Shown here piece after piece: positions 1-7,274 of a stretch of 64,000 nucleotides of DNA. The notes under the pieces are model-generated. The model had not been told where the DNA came from. It saw only the letters and a program-made list of their open reading frames with translations, and made no database searches. The first letter of the stretch is position 1; every line of letters starts with the position of its first letter. Source of the DNA: Cognatishimia activa. GTDB taxonomy: Bacteria > Pseudomonadota > Alphaproteobacteria > Rhodobacterales > Rhodobacteraceae. The position numbers and the translations under genes were made by a program. Location of the stretch: the NCBI RefSeq assembly GCF_001458335.1, contig NZ_CYTO01000024.1, positions 62,001-126,000 on the forward strand, read 5' to 3'.

Positions 1-934
1 TTGTCCGCTCTTCAACGCGCGCCTCAAGCGTTGCCGAATAGCGCGCTTCCGTTGCCAATCGCAGTCTTTGTTGAGCGGCGATTGCTGCAACCAAACCGAT
101 CACAGCGGCGACGGCCAAAGCGAGAAGGGCGCGCACAAGCGCCGTGTCGCGGGCGGAAGCGGTTTCCAGGAAAATCTCTGATGTCAGGTCAAAATGGGGG
201 ACGTAGCGTTCAATAATGATCGCCTCACGCGCGGCTTCGTTTGGTGGGGCGATCATGTAGGTCTGAAACCCAGCCGCTTTTCCGTTTGGTTTTACGACAA
301 ATGAGGTTTCGGTCCCGTTCTCCGTTTGTGGCACCAAGACCAGACTGTTGCGGTTTGACGAGAAGGCCAGCTTTTCTTCGTTCAAAAAGACGATGACCTC
401 GGGGGTCACCGGCCATTCAAACTCCAAGGCCTCCACATCTGCGGTTACCACAAGAGCTGCAATTATTTCGCCATCGCGTCCCTTCACCCCTCGGCTAAAA
501 CGAAAGAAGCGATTGATGTCAGTGCGGTCTTGTTCAAACCCCAAACGGCCATTGATTGCCGCATGCACCAGTTTTGCGTGGGACATACGCGGCTCAAATG
601 CAGAGGTCGCGAGCGTTCGACCCTTAGCGTCGAATAGGTCGATCCGCGTGGCGCCATAAGTCAAAGCATAATCTTTGAGGTTCTCAGTAACGCTCTCAAA
701 ATCTGCCCCCTCGATGTTCCTTGCAAGATGGGGAGAGGTGGCGAAAAAGTTGGTTTGCGCACGCAGCGCGTCGATCTGCAGGCGCATGCGGTTGGACGCT
801 TCCCCAAGCCGCGCTGAGCCCGCCGACTCCAGTACGCGAAACTCAGAACGCAATGTGTTATCATAGACCCAAATAGCCGCGGCGAAACCGAGCACAATAC
901 AAGCAATTGCAGGTCTGATGATGGTCCGAATCAC
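1..934 (-). CDS. DctB-like sensor histidine kinase, N-terminal part (runs off left edge)
   Basis: Read on the minus strand, a frame starts at GTG (934) and stays open to base 1, giving 311 residues of the sensor half of a membrane histidine kinase. A GGAGA (942-946) lies about 7 bases before the GTG. The first membrane helix is at residues about 5-24. A long extracytoplasmic domain rich in alternating strands and helices follows, then a second helix at about 265-288, then the start of a signalling coiled coil (LEARVEERT). This is the layout of DctB-type C4-dicarboxylate sensors with a Cache domain. The gene diverges from a TRAP operon, so it probably senses that transporter's substrate. The catalytic domains and any response regulator lie outside the window, so the DctB assignment rests on layout and context. 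Confidence 0.75.
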   Translation of the reverse strand, partial: MIRTIIRPAIACIVLGFAAAIWVYDNTLRSEFRVLESAGSARLGEASNRMRLQIDALRAQTNFFATSPHLARNIEGADFESVTENLKDYALTYGATRIDLFDAKGRTLATSAFEPRMSHAKLVHAAINGRLGFEQDRTDINRFFRFSRGVKGRDGEIIAALVVTADVEALEFEWPVTPEVIVFLNEEKLAFSSNRNSLVLVPQTENGTETSFVVKPNGKAAGFQTYMIAPPNEAAREAIIIERYVPHFDLTSEIFLETASARDTALVRALLALAVAAVIGLVAAIAAQQRLRLATEARYSATLEARVEERT

Positions 935-1003
935 CAATGATTCTCCGACTGATTCTGGGTAACCGTTTTCGCGTATCGATGATTTTCGAGCAAGAAAATT
1001 TGT

Positions 1004-1015
1004 CCGAAATTTCGG
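1004..1015. promoter_or_regulatory. Candidate upstream activator site (perfect palindrome)
   Basis: CCGAAATTTCGG is a perfect 12-base palindrome in the AT-rich gap between the sensor kinase and dctP. It lies about 65 bases upstream of the sigma-54-like promoter, the usual region for a bound enhancer-binding activator such as DctD. The function is inferred from position only. Confidence 0.4.
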
Positions 1016-1077
1016 GAATTTTTAAATTGCTTAGAAATTATGCATCGTAAGGATATGAAAATAAACGTTTTTTAAAT

Positions 1078-1093
1078 TGGCTTGGTCTGTGCT
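1078..1093 (+). promoter_or_regulatory. Sigma-54 (RpoN) promoter of dctPQM
   Basis: TGGCTTGGTCTGTGCT matches the -24/-12 consensus (TGGCACG-N4-TTGC). GG at 1079-1080 and GC at 1091-1092 are separated by exactly 10 bases, and most flanking positions agree. The predicted start of transcription is near 1104, about 60 bases before the dctP start codon. This fits regulation by the divergent DctB-like kinase through a sigma-54 activator. Confidence 0.6.
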
Positions 1094-1166
1094 TGTCACA
1101 AAACGGCGAAAAATAGCCAATGGATACACCGGTGCAGAGGAGCACCTAATTCGAGGGAGACCACAT

Positions 1167-2171
1167 ATGAAAACCTTTTTGAAAGCTGCATGCGTTGCAG
1201 CGATCGCAACCGTACCTTCTTTCGCTTCTGCGGCATGTGAAGACGGTGAAATCGTCGTTAAGTTCAGCCACGTCACCAACACTGACAAGCACCCAAAAGG
1301 CATCGCAGCCTCTTTGCTTGAGCAGCGCGTGAATGACGAAATGAACGGCAAAATGTGCATGGAAGTGTTCCCGAACTCTACCCTGTACAACGACAACAAA
1401 GTTCTGGAAGCGATGCTTCAAGGCGACGTTCAACTGGCGGCACCATCCCTGTCCAAGTTTGAAAAGTTCACTAAGCAGTTCCGCATTTTTGACCTTCCGT
1501 TCATGTTCAACGACATCAATGCAGTTGACGCATTCCAAGCATCTGATGCTGGTCAAGGCATGCTGGACAGCATGCAGCGCCGCGGCCTGCAAGGCCTGGC
1601 ATATTGGCACAACGGCATGAAGCAAATGTCTGCGAACGTGCCTTTGATCGCGCCAACCGACGCAAACGGCCTGAAATTCCGTGTTCAGTCCTCTGACGTT
1701 CTGGTTGCTCAGATGGAAGCCATCGGTGGTTCCCCACAAAAAATGGCCTTCTCTGAAGTATACGGTGCGCTGCAGCAGGGTGTTGTAGACGGTCAGGAAA
1801 ACACTTGGTCCAACATCTACGGCAAGAAGTTCTTTGAGGTTCAGGACGGTATCACACAAACCGACCACGGCATCATCGACTATCTGCTGGTGACATCTGT
1901 TGACTGGCTGGACGGTCTGCCGGCAGACGTACGCGACCAGTTCACAACAATCGTTGCTGAAGTGACTGCAACCCGTAACTCCGAGTCCACCTCTGTGAAC
2001 TTGGCGGCGAAACAGTCCATCATCGATGCCGGCGGTGTTGTGCGCGAGCTGACACCAGAGCAGCGTCAAGCTTGGGTTGATACAATGAAGCCTGTTTGGG
2101 CGAAGTTCGCGGGCGACGTTGGTCAAGACAACATCGACGCAGCACAAAAAATCAACTCGATGACGAACTAA
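1167..2171 (+). CDS. dctP: TRAP transporter substrate-binding protein (DctP family)
   Basis: Periplasmic binding protein of a tripartite ATP-independent transporter, 334 residues. It captures an organic acid, probably a C4-dicarboxylate, and hands it to the DctQM membrane complex. A Sec signal peptide (MKTFLKAACVAAIATVPSFASA) is followed by a mature start ACEDGE. The body carries family features such as KGIAASLLEQRV, the FPNSTLYNDNKVLEAMLQGDVQLA segment and the GVVDGQENTWSNIY substrate-site region. The start was chosen at the ATG preceded by GAGGGAG and followed by the signal peptide; an in-frame extension to 1077 would bury the signal peptide. It is the first gene of dctPQM and is followed by an intercistronic hairpin, as is common for abundant binding proteins. 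The exact substrate cannot be read from the sequence. Confidence 0.93.
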   Translation: MKTFLKAACVAAIATVPSFASAACEDGEIVVKFSHVTNTDKHPKGIAASLLEQRVNDEMNGKMCMEVFPNSTLYNDNKVLEAMLQGDVQLAAPSLSKFEKFTKQFRIFDLPFMFNDINAVDAFQASDAGQGMLDSMQRRGLQGLAYWHNGMKQMSANVPLIAPTDANGLKFRVQSSDVLVAQMEAIGGSPQKMAFSEVYGALQQGVVDGQENTWSNIYGKKFFEVQDGITQTDHGIIDYLLVTSVDWLDGLPADVRDQFTTIVAEVTATRNSESTSVNLAAKQSIIDAGGVVRELTPEQRQAWVDTMKPVWAKFAGDVGQDNIDAAQKINSMTN

Positions 2172-2197
2172 GAGCGTCTCGACTTAAACCACTCAAT

Positions 2198-2234
2198 AAG
2201 GGGCGCTGCGCATCAAAAGTGGCGCCCTTCTTTT
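2198..2234 (+). terminator. Intercistronic hairpin between dctP and dctQ
   Basis: AAGGGGCGC (2198-2206) pairs with GCGCCCTT (2222-2229) with one bulged G, followed by TTCTTTT. It is probably a partial terminator or 3' stabiliser that lets dctP be expressed above dctQM. Confidence 0.6.
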
Positions 2235-2250
2235 ATCAAGAGAGGGTAAA

Positions 2251-2925
2251 ATGGCTGGTACACATAAAGGCCCAAGCCAAACTGGTGATAAAATCGAAGA
2301 AACGCTAATCGCCTTTATCCTAGGCGTGATGACGATCTTCACATTCGCCAACGTTGTTGCTCGTTACGGGTTCAACTCCAATATTTTCTACGCACTAGAG
2401 CTGACGGTTTTCTTGTTCGCTTGGTTGGTTCTGCTTGGTGCTTCTTATGCGGTGAAACACACGCTCCACCTTGGCGTTGATGCCATCGTCAACATGGTCA
2501 ATCCAAAGCTGCAGCGCATTTTTGCTCTGATCTCTGTCGCGGTGTGTCTGGCATATGCCATCATCCTGCTGAAAGGCGCATGGGACTACTGGGCCCCTTA
2601 CGCGAACCTTTACCCGACCTCTGGCCGTTGGTTGCCAACCGGGTTTGAACAGGTGCGTGGACAGGGTTGGTATGAAACCCAAGACATTCCGGTGCCGTTC
2701 TTCATGACTTGGCTGGAAGGCGTGTTCAACGAAGGCGAGACTTACGAAAAGCTGCCAAAAGTTGTCCCTTATCTGGTTTTGCCGGTCTCTATGGCGCTGC
2801 TTTTATGGCGCTTTGTTCAAGTGGGAATCCGGATCTGGAACGGTGAGCAGCATATGATCATCGTAAGCCACGAAGCAGAAGACGATGTGGCTGAAGCAGC
2901 GGCCAAGCTTAAGGAACAAGAATAA
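2251..2925 (+). CDS. dctQ: TRAP transporter small permease (DctQ family)
   Basis: Small membrane subunit of the TRAP transporter, 224 residues. Four hydrophobic segments can be seen at about residues 13-33, 45-65, 83-105 and 167-187. An unusually long loop (about 106-165) containing WAPYANLYPTSGRW separates helices 3 and 4; most DctQ proteins are nearer 160-190 residues, but this long-loop form is known among dicarboxylate-type systems. The motif RYGFNSNIFYALELTVFLFAW is typical of the family. The start ATG has AGAGAGGG upstream. The stop codon overlaps the dctM start (TAATG), indicating translational coupling. It works with DctM to move substrate using the sodium gradient. Confidence 0.92.
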   Translation: MAGTHKGPSQTGDKIEETLIAFILGVMTIFTFANVVARYGFNSNIFYALELTVFLFAWLVLLGASYAVKHTLHLGVDAIVNMVNPKLQRIFALISVAVCLAYAIILLKGAWDYWAPYANLYPTSGRWLPTGFEQVRGQGWYETQDIPVPFFMTWLEGVFNEGETYEKLPKVVPYLVLPVSMALLLWRFVQVGIRIWNGEQHMIIVSHEAEDDVAEAAAKLKEQE

Positions 2926-4304
2926 TGGAAATCCTACTTCTATTTGTCATGGTCGTTGGCCTGATGCTGATCGGTGTGCCGATCGCTGTAAGCCTCGGTT
3001 TCTCATCGATCACGTTCCTGCTGCTGTTCTCTGACAGCTCAACAGCATCCGTCGCTCAGACATTGTTTGAGGCCTTTGAAGGTCACTCTACCTTGCTGGC
3101 GATCCCGTTCTTCATCCTAGCATCGTCCTTCATGTCGACCGGCGGTGTGGCGCAGCGGATCATCCGTTTCTCCATCGCCCTCGTAGGCCACTTCCGTGGT
3201 GGTCTGGCCATCGCAGGTGTTCTCGCTTGTATGATGTTTGCGGCACTGTCTGGTTCCTCCCCGGCCACTGTGGTTGCCATCGGTACAATCGTGATCGCCG
3301 CGATGCGTCAGGTCGGTTACACCAAAGAATTCGCAGCGGGCGTTATTGCCAACGCGGGCACCTTGGGCATCCTGATCCCACCATCCATCGTGATGGTTGT
3401 GTATGCGGCAGCTGTTGAAGTCTCTGTAGGTCGTATGTTCTTGGCCGGTGTTATTCCGGGCATCATGGCGGGCACCATGCTGATGATCGGCATCTATGTG
3501 ATGGCGCGCATCAAGAACATGCCGAAGGGCGAGTTCAAGGGCTTTGGTGAAATCTTTGCCAGCCTGAAAGAAGCCAGCTGGGGTATGCTGCTGATTATCA
3601 TCATCATGGTAGGGATCTACGGTATTCCTGGCGTGACCGGTGCGATCTTCACACCAACAGAAGCGGCGGCGGTGGCCTCTGTCTACGCCTTCTTGGTGGC
3701 GACATATATCTACCGCGATATGGGGCCTTTGAAAGAAGGTGGCTCTGTCATCACCAAGCCTTGGACGCTGGTCACAGCACTTTGGCACGAAGACACCGTT
3801 GGCACATTGCGCGACGCGGGCAAGCTGGTCATCACTCTGATGTTTGTGATCGCCAACGCGCTTCTTTTGAAGCACGTTATTACCGACGAGCAGATCCCTC
3901 AGAAGATCACTGAAGCGATGCTGTCTGCGGGCTTTGGTCCGATCATGTTCCTGATTGTTGTGAACGTGATCCTGCTGATCGGTGGTCAGTTCATGGAACC
4001 GTCAGGCCTGTTGGTGATCGTTGCGCCACTGGTGTTCCCAATTGCGATTGAGCTGGGCATTGACCCAATTCACCTGGGCATCATCATGGTTGTGAACATG
4101 GAGATCGGGATGATTACACCTCCGGTGGGTCTGAACCTCTTTGTGACGGCGGGCGTGGCCAATATGTCCATGATGGGTGTTGTTCGCGCGGCACTGCCAT
4201 TCCTCGCGATCATGTTCGTCTTCCTGATCTTGGTGACCTACATTCCAGCAATCTCAACCCTGTTGCCAAATGCAATCATGGGACCCGAGATCATAACCAA
4301 ATAG
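2925..4304 (+). CDS. dctM: TRAP transporter large permease (DctM family)
   Basis: Large membrane subunit and translocation channel of the TRAP transporter, 459 residues with about 12 hydrophobic segments. Family landmarks are FALLAIPFFILASSFM-like (LLAIPFFILASSFMSTGGV), ALSGSSPATVVAIGTI, GTLGILIPPSIVMVVYA, TPTEAAAVASVYA and the C-terminal NMEIGMITPPVGLNLFV. The reading frame starts at the ATG overlapping the dctQ stop. It is the last gene of the dctPQM operon, followed at once by a strong terminator. A long insertion (about residues 265-305) between helices resembles that of C4-dicarboxylate members. The family is certain; the substrate is inferred. Confidence 0.94.
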   Translation: MEILLLFVMVVGLMLIGVPIAVSLGFSSITFLLLFSDSSTASVAQTLFEAFEGHSTLLAIPFFILASSFMSTGGVAQRIIRFSIALVGHFRGGLAIAGVLACMMFAALSGSSPATVVAIGTIVIAAMRQVGYTKEFAAGVIANAGTLGILIPPSIVMVVYAAAVEVSVGRMFLAGVIPGIMAGTMLMIGIYVMARIKNMPKGEFKGFGEIFASLKEASWGMLLIIIIMVGIYGIPGVTGAIFTPTEAAAVASVYAFLVATYIYRDMGPLKEGGSVITKPWTLVTALWHEDTVGTLRDAGKLVITLMFVIANALLLKHVITDEQIPQKITEAMLSAGFGPIMFLIVVNVILLIGGQFMEPSGLLVIVAPLVFPIAIELGIDPIHLGIIMVVNMEIGMITPPVGLNLFVTAGVANMSMMGVVRAALPFLAIMFVFLILVTYIPAISTLLPNAIMGPEIITK

Positions 4305-4328
4305 CACTGATCAAACCCTCTCTTATAA

Positions 4329-4360
4329 AGAGCGCCTTTCGGGGCGCTCTTTTCTTTTTT
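4329..4360 (+). terminator. Rho-independent terminator of dctPQM
   Basis: AGAGCGCC and GGGGCGCTCT form a GC-rich stem around a TTTC loop, followed by a run of T (TTTTCTTTTTT), 25 bases after the dctM stop codon. Confidence 0.85.
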
Positions 4361-4435
4361 GGTGACCAATTCACTTTGACCCGTTTGAGTTTGTCGGGTT
4401 TAAGGTGGGGTTAAGAAAAAGAAGGAGCGGGTGCA

Positions 4436-5179
4436 GTGGCTGACATTTTGCAAACCGAACAGGGCCGGCAGATTGCCTATCACAAAACCGAAGGGCAGGG
4501 GCCTTGCGTGGTATTTCTGGGCGGTCTGAAATCCGACATGGAAGGCACCAAAGCCATTCATTTGGAGGCGTGGTGCAAAGCCCAAGGGCGTGCCTTCCTT
4601 CGGTTTGACTATTCCGGCCATGGTGAAAGCTCGGGGACCTTCGAAGAGGGCTGCATCGGCGATTGGCATGAAGATTCCGTCGCGGCGGTGAACGCGGTGA
4701 TCGAAGGGCCTTATGTGCTTGTGGGCTCCTCTATGGGAGGGTGGCAGTCTCTGTTGCTTGCGCGCGCGCAACCAGAGCGCCTTGTGGGGCTTGTGACCAT
4801 CGCCGCAGCGCCTGACTTCACAGAAGACAGCTATTGGGCTGGATTTGATGATGCTCAGAAAGAAGCGCTTGAAACCGTTGGCCAAGTGGCTTTGCCAAGC
4901 GACTATATGGAGCCTTACATCATCACCAAGCGCATGATTGAGGATGGGCGCGAGAACTTGGTTCTCCGCAGCCCACTGGCCTTTGATTGCCCCGTGCGCT
5001 TTCTTCAAGGAACAGAGGATACCGCGGTTTCCACGGAAACGGCTATTCGCCTGCTTGAGCACGCAGAGGGCGACGACATGCGCCTTCTATTGGTCAAAGG
5101 CGCAGATCATCGTTTTTCAGACGAGCGATGCCTTGGCTTGATTGAAGATGCGGTCACCGACGTCTTGGGGGCAGCTTAA
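4436..5179 (+). CDS. Alpha/beta hydrolase (ABHD10-like serine hydrolase)
   Basis: 247-residue alpha/beta-hydrolase fold protein. Seen: FLGGLKSDMEGTKA after strand 3 (oxyanion loop), FDYSGHGESSG, the nucleophile elbow GSSMGG with Ser99, an acid-strand motif FLQGTEDTAV, and GADHRFSD supplying the histidine near residue 225. This combination resembles the ABHD10/palmitoyl-thioesterase-like group, so thioesterase or carboxylesterase activity is likely, with substrate unknown. The start is GTG, chosen because GGAG lies 8 bases upstream and no in-frame ATG is nearby. The next hydrolase gene begins 2 bases after this stop, so the two are probably co-transcribed. Confidence 0.85.
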   Translation: MADILQTEQGRQIAYHKTEGQGPCVVFLGGLKSDMEGTKAIHLEAWCKAQGRAFLRFDYSGHGESSGTFEEGCIGDWHEDSVAAVNAVIEGPYVLVGSSMGGWQSLLLARAQPERLVGLVTIAAAPDFTEDSYWAGFDDAQKEALETVGQVALPSDYMEPYIITKRMIEDGRENLVLRSPLAFDCPVRFLQGTEDTAVSTETAIRLLEHAEGDDMRLLLVKGADHRFSDERCLGLIEDAVTDVLGAA

Positions 5180-5181
5180 AG

Positions 5182-5883
5182 ATGGCGGAGCCAATTGTTC
5201 TTCTGCCAGACATGCTTTGCGATGCGCGGCTTTTTGGGCCGCAGTTGGCAGAACTTTCCGCCGAACATTCATTGACGGTGATGCCGATTGGCGGCTCTGG
5301 TCGCATGTCAGATCTCGCCGATGCCGTGCTTGCGCAAGCCCCTCAGCGTTTTGCGCTCGCGGGATGTGGAATGGGTGGCGTTGTCGCTATGGAGATTGCT
5401 TCGCGCGCACCGGAGCGGCTTTCGCGTTTGGCTCTCATTTCCACGTCTCCACTTCAAGAAAGCCCATTTGATGCAATGGCTTATGAGCCGATGTTGGTCG
5501 CAGCCCGCGCTGGGCGTTTGGCAGAAGTGGTCTCGGAACTTTTTGCGGTTACTGATGAGGATCTGGACGGTCAGTTGCTTCCACTGTTGCAGGATATGGC
5601 GGACAATATCGGTGTTGAGAGGTTCGTTAACCAAGTGCGCGCGGCGCAGCGACACCGAGATATGCAATCCGTTTTACGGAAATGCGTTTGCCCCGTTCAG
5701 GTGATTTGTGGCGAAGAAGATCGGTTGATCCCGGTCAAGCGCCATCAAGTGATGACTGACTTTTTGACGGATGGGGAGCTATCGATCATCCCATCCGCTG
5801 GCCACGTTCCATGTTTGCAAAACCCTTCGGCAGTGACGCAAGCCCTGCGTCACTGGATGACACGCCCCCTCATGCTGCGTTGA
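5182..5883 (+). CDS. Alpha/beta hydrolase lacking the nucleophile serine
   Basis: 233-residue alpha/beta-hydrolase fold protein, begun just after the upstream hydrolase stops. The usual elements are present: VLLPDMLCDARLFGPQ at the oxyanion region, the elbow LAGCGMGGVVAMEIA, the acid motif ICGEEDRLIPV and the histidine motif SAGHVPCLQNP. In the elbow, G-x-S-x-G has become G61-C62-G63-M64-G65, so glycine occupies the catalytic serine position. The acid and histidine are kept. It may be a non-hydrolytic member, or Cys62 may serve in some other way. Reading frame and neighbours look normal, so a pseudogene is unlikely. The function is not assigned. Confidence 0.8.
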   Translation: MAEPIVLLPDMLCDARLFGPQLAELSAEHSLTVMPIGGSGRMSDLADAVLAQAPQRFALAGCGMGGVVAMEIASRAPERLSRLALISTSPLQESPFDAMAYEPMLVAARAGRLAEVVSELFAVTDEDLDGQLLPLLQDMADNIGVERFVNQVRAAQRHRDMQSVLRKCVCPVQVICGEEDRLIPVKRHQVMTDFLTDGELSIIPSAGHVPCLQNPSAVTQALRHWMTRPLMLR

Positions 5884-5894
5884 GCGATGCTTAA

Positions 5895-7166
5895 TTAAGC
5901 AGCGGCGTTTTTATTTGCGGCTTTTTTTGCAGGTTTAGGGCTGTTGGTTTCGATGAAATCCAGCACCAATGGGCGAATGTTGTTGCGCCAACTGCGTCCC
6001 GCGAAGATGCCGTAGTGACCAGCATCTGGCTCCAAATGGCTCGCCTTTTTGCTGTCCGGAAGACCGGTCAACAGGTCGAGCGCCGCCACACATTGTCCAG
6101 GCGCCGAGATATCGTCTTTTGCGCCTTCCACGGTTTTTACCGCAACGGTCGTGATTGCACCGATATCGACCTTGTGGCCATCCACTGTGAAGGTGTTCTT
6201 AGCAATCTCGCCATTCTTAAAGATCCGCTCAACAGTCGACAGATAGAACTCTGCAGGCATGTCCATAACCGCAAGATATTCATCATAGAAGCGGTTGTGC
6301 GCGTCATGGTCAGAGGCGTCGCCTTTCATTACGCGATTGATTTGATTGAGAAATGCCTCGGAGTGGCGATCCGCATTCATGGACATGAAAGAGCTGAGTT
6401 GCAGTAGCCCGGGATAGACCATCCGACCCACGCCCTTGTATTTGAATCCGACGCGCTGGATCATGGTTTCTTGGAGTTGCCCCATAGAAACGCGGTGACC
6501 AAAATCTGTGACGTCCGTTGGCGTCGCATCAGGATCGATTGGGCCGCCAATCAAAGTGAGGGTGCGCGGCTGTGCATCTGGGTCTTGTTCTGCAAGATAA
6601 GCCGTCGCCGCCAAAGTCAGAGGCGCAGGTTGGCAAATCGCGATCACATGGGTGTCTGGTCCAAGCTCACGCATGAAGTCAGCGAGGTAGAGGGTGTAGT
6701 CTTCAACGTCAAATTTACCTGCGGAGACCGGAATATCCCTTGCGTTGTGCCAATCTGTAATAAAGACTTCACAATCAGGGAGTAGCGAAATGACGGTTGA
6801 ACGTAGCAGGGTCGCATAGTGACCTGACATCGGAGCAACCAACAGGACCTGCTTACGACGGCGTTTACGCCCTTGAACTGAGAAGTGAATAAGATCGCCA
6901 AAGTCACGCTCCACCACGGTTTCAATTTGAACCACATGATCTTTGCCATCTTCGCAGGTAAAGGAATGAATGCCCCAATCAGGCTTCACAACCATCCGCG
7001 CAAAAGTGCGTTCTGTGACTTCACCCCAAGCGCCCATCCAGTGCAGAGCAGGGTTCGGGGCCATCGAAAACATTGGGTATGCAGCAAGCGCTTTGGCCGA
7101 AGCGCCAAGCCATTGATTGGTGTTCCTGACGGTTTCCATCAAGTCGTAAGTGGCCATGTAGCGCAT
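5895..7166 (-). CDS. phaZ: Intracellular polyhydroxyalkanoate depolymerase
   Basis: 423-residue PhaZ that breaks down stored polyhydroxybutyrate granules to 3-hydroxybutyrate oligomers. Typical features are the N-terminal MRYMATYDLMETVRNTNQWLG, LLVAPMSGHYATLLRSTV, the segment DCEVFITDWHNARDIPV, and the lipase-box-like AICQPAP with Cys178 in place of serine, as in the Ralstonia-type intracellular depolymerases. GAKDDISAPGQ and EPDAGHYGIFAGRSWR carry the acid and histidine. A basic C-terminal tail (KPAKKAANKNAAA) is present. The start codon follows GGAGAAGCCA. It is divergent from phaC with a shared 108-base promoter region containing a PhaR-like operator. Confidence 0.95.
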   Translation of the reverse strand: MRYMATYDLMETVRNTNQWLGASAKALAAYPMFSMAPNPALHWMGAWGEVTERTFARMVVKPDWGIHSFTCEDGKDHVVQIETVVERDFGDLIHFSVQGRKRRRKQVLLVAPMSGHYATLLRSTVISLLPDCEVFITDWHNARDIPVSAGKFDVEDYTLYLADFMRELGPDTHVIAICQPAPLTLAATAYLAEQDPDAQPRTLTLIGGPIDPDATPTDVTDFGHRVSMGQLQETMIQRVGFKYKGVGRMVYPGLLQLSSFMSMNADRHSEAFLNQINRVMKGDASDHDAHNRFYDEYLAVMDMPAEFYLSTVERIFKNGEIAKNTFTVDGHKVDIGAITTVAVKTVEGAKDDISAPGQCVAALDLLTGLPDSKKASHLEPDAGHYGIFAGRSWRNNIRPLVLDFIETNSPKPAKKAANKNAAA

Positions 7167-7239
7167 TGGCTTCTCCTGTTTTTCCCCGTTAGTCTAAACG
7201 GGTCATGGGGGGCTGGCGCGATCCAGCGAGGCGAATTTG

Positions 7240-7250
7240 CTGCGTAGCAG
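7240..7250. promoter_or_regulatory. PhaR-type operator between phaZ and phaC
   Basis: CTGC-GTA-GCAG is a palindrome of the form CTGC-N3-GCAG, which I recall as the PhaR recognition sequence in Paracoccus. It lies about 25 bases before the phaC start codon and 75 bases before the phaZ start, so repressor bound here could affect both genes. Confidence 0.55.
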
Positions 7251-7274
7251 CGAGGATAAGGTCGAGAATTTAAT

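Noticed and set aside
1146-2147. Long open frame antisense to dctP (333 residues)
   Set aside because: It mirrors dctP codon use, has no ribosome site or recognisable family sequence, and dctP on the plus strand is unambiguous.
3117-3875. Long open frame antisense to dctM
   Set aside because: The translation is low in hydrophobic pattern and rich in His/Asp/Arg, a typical shadow of a membrane-protein gene.
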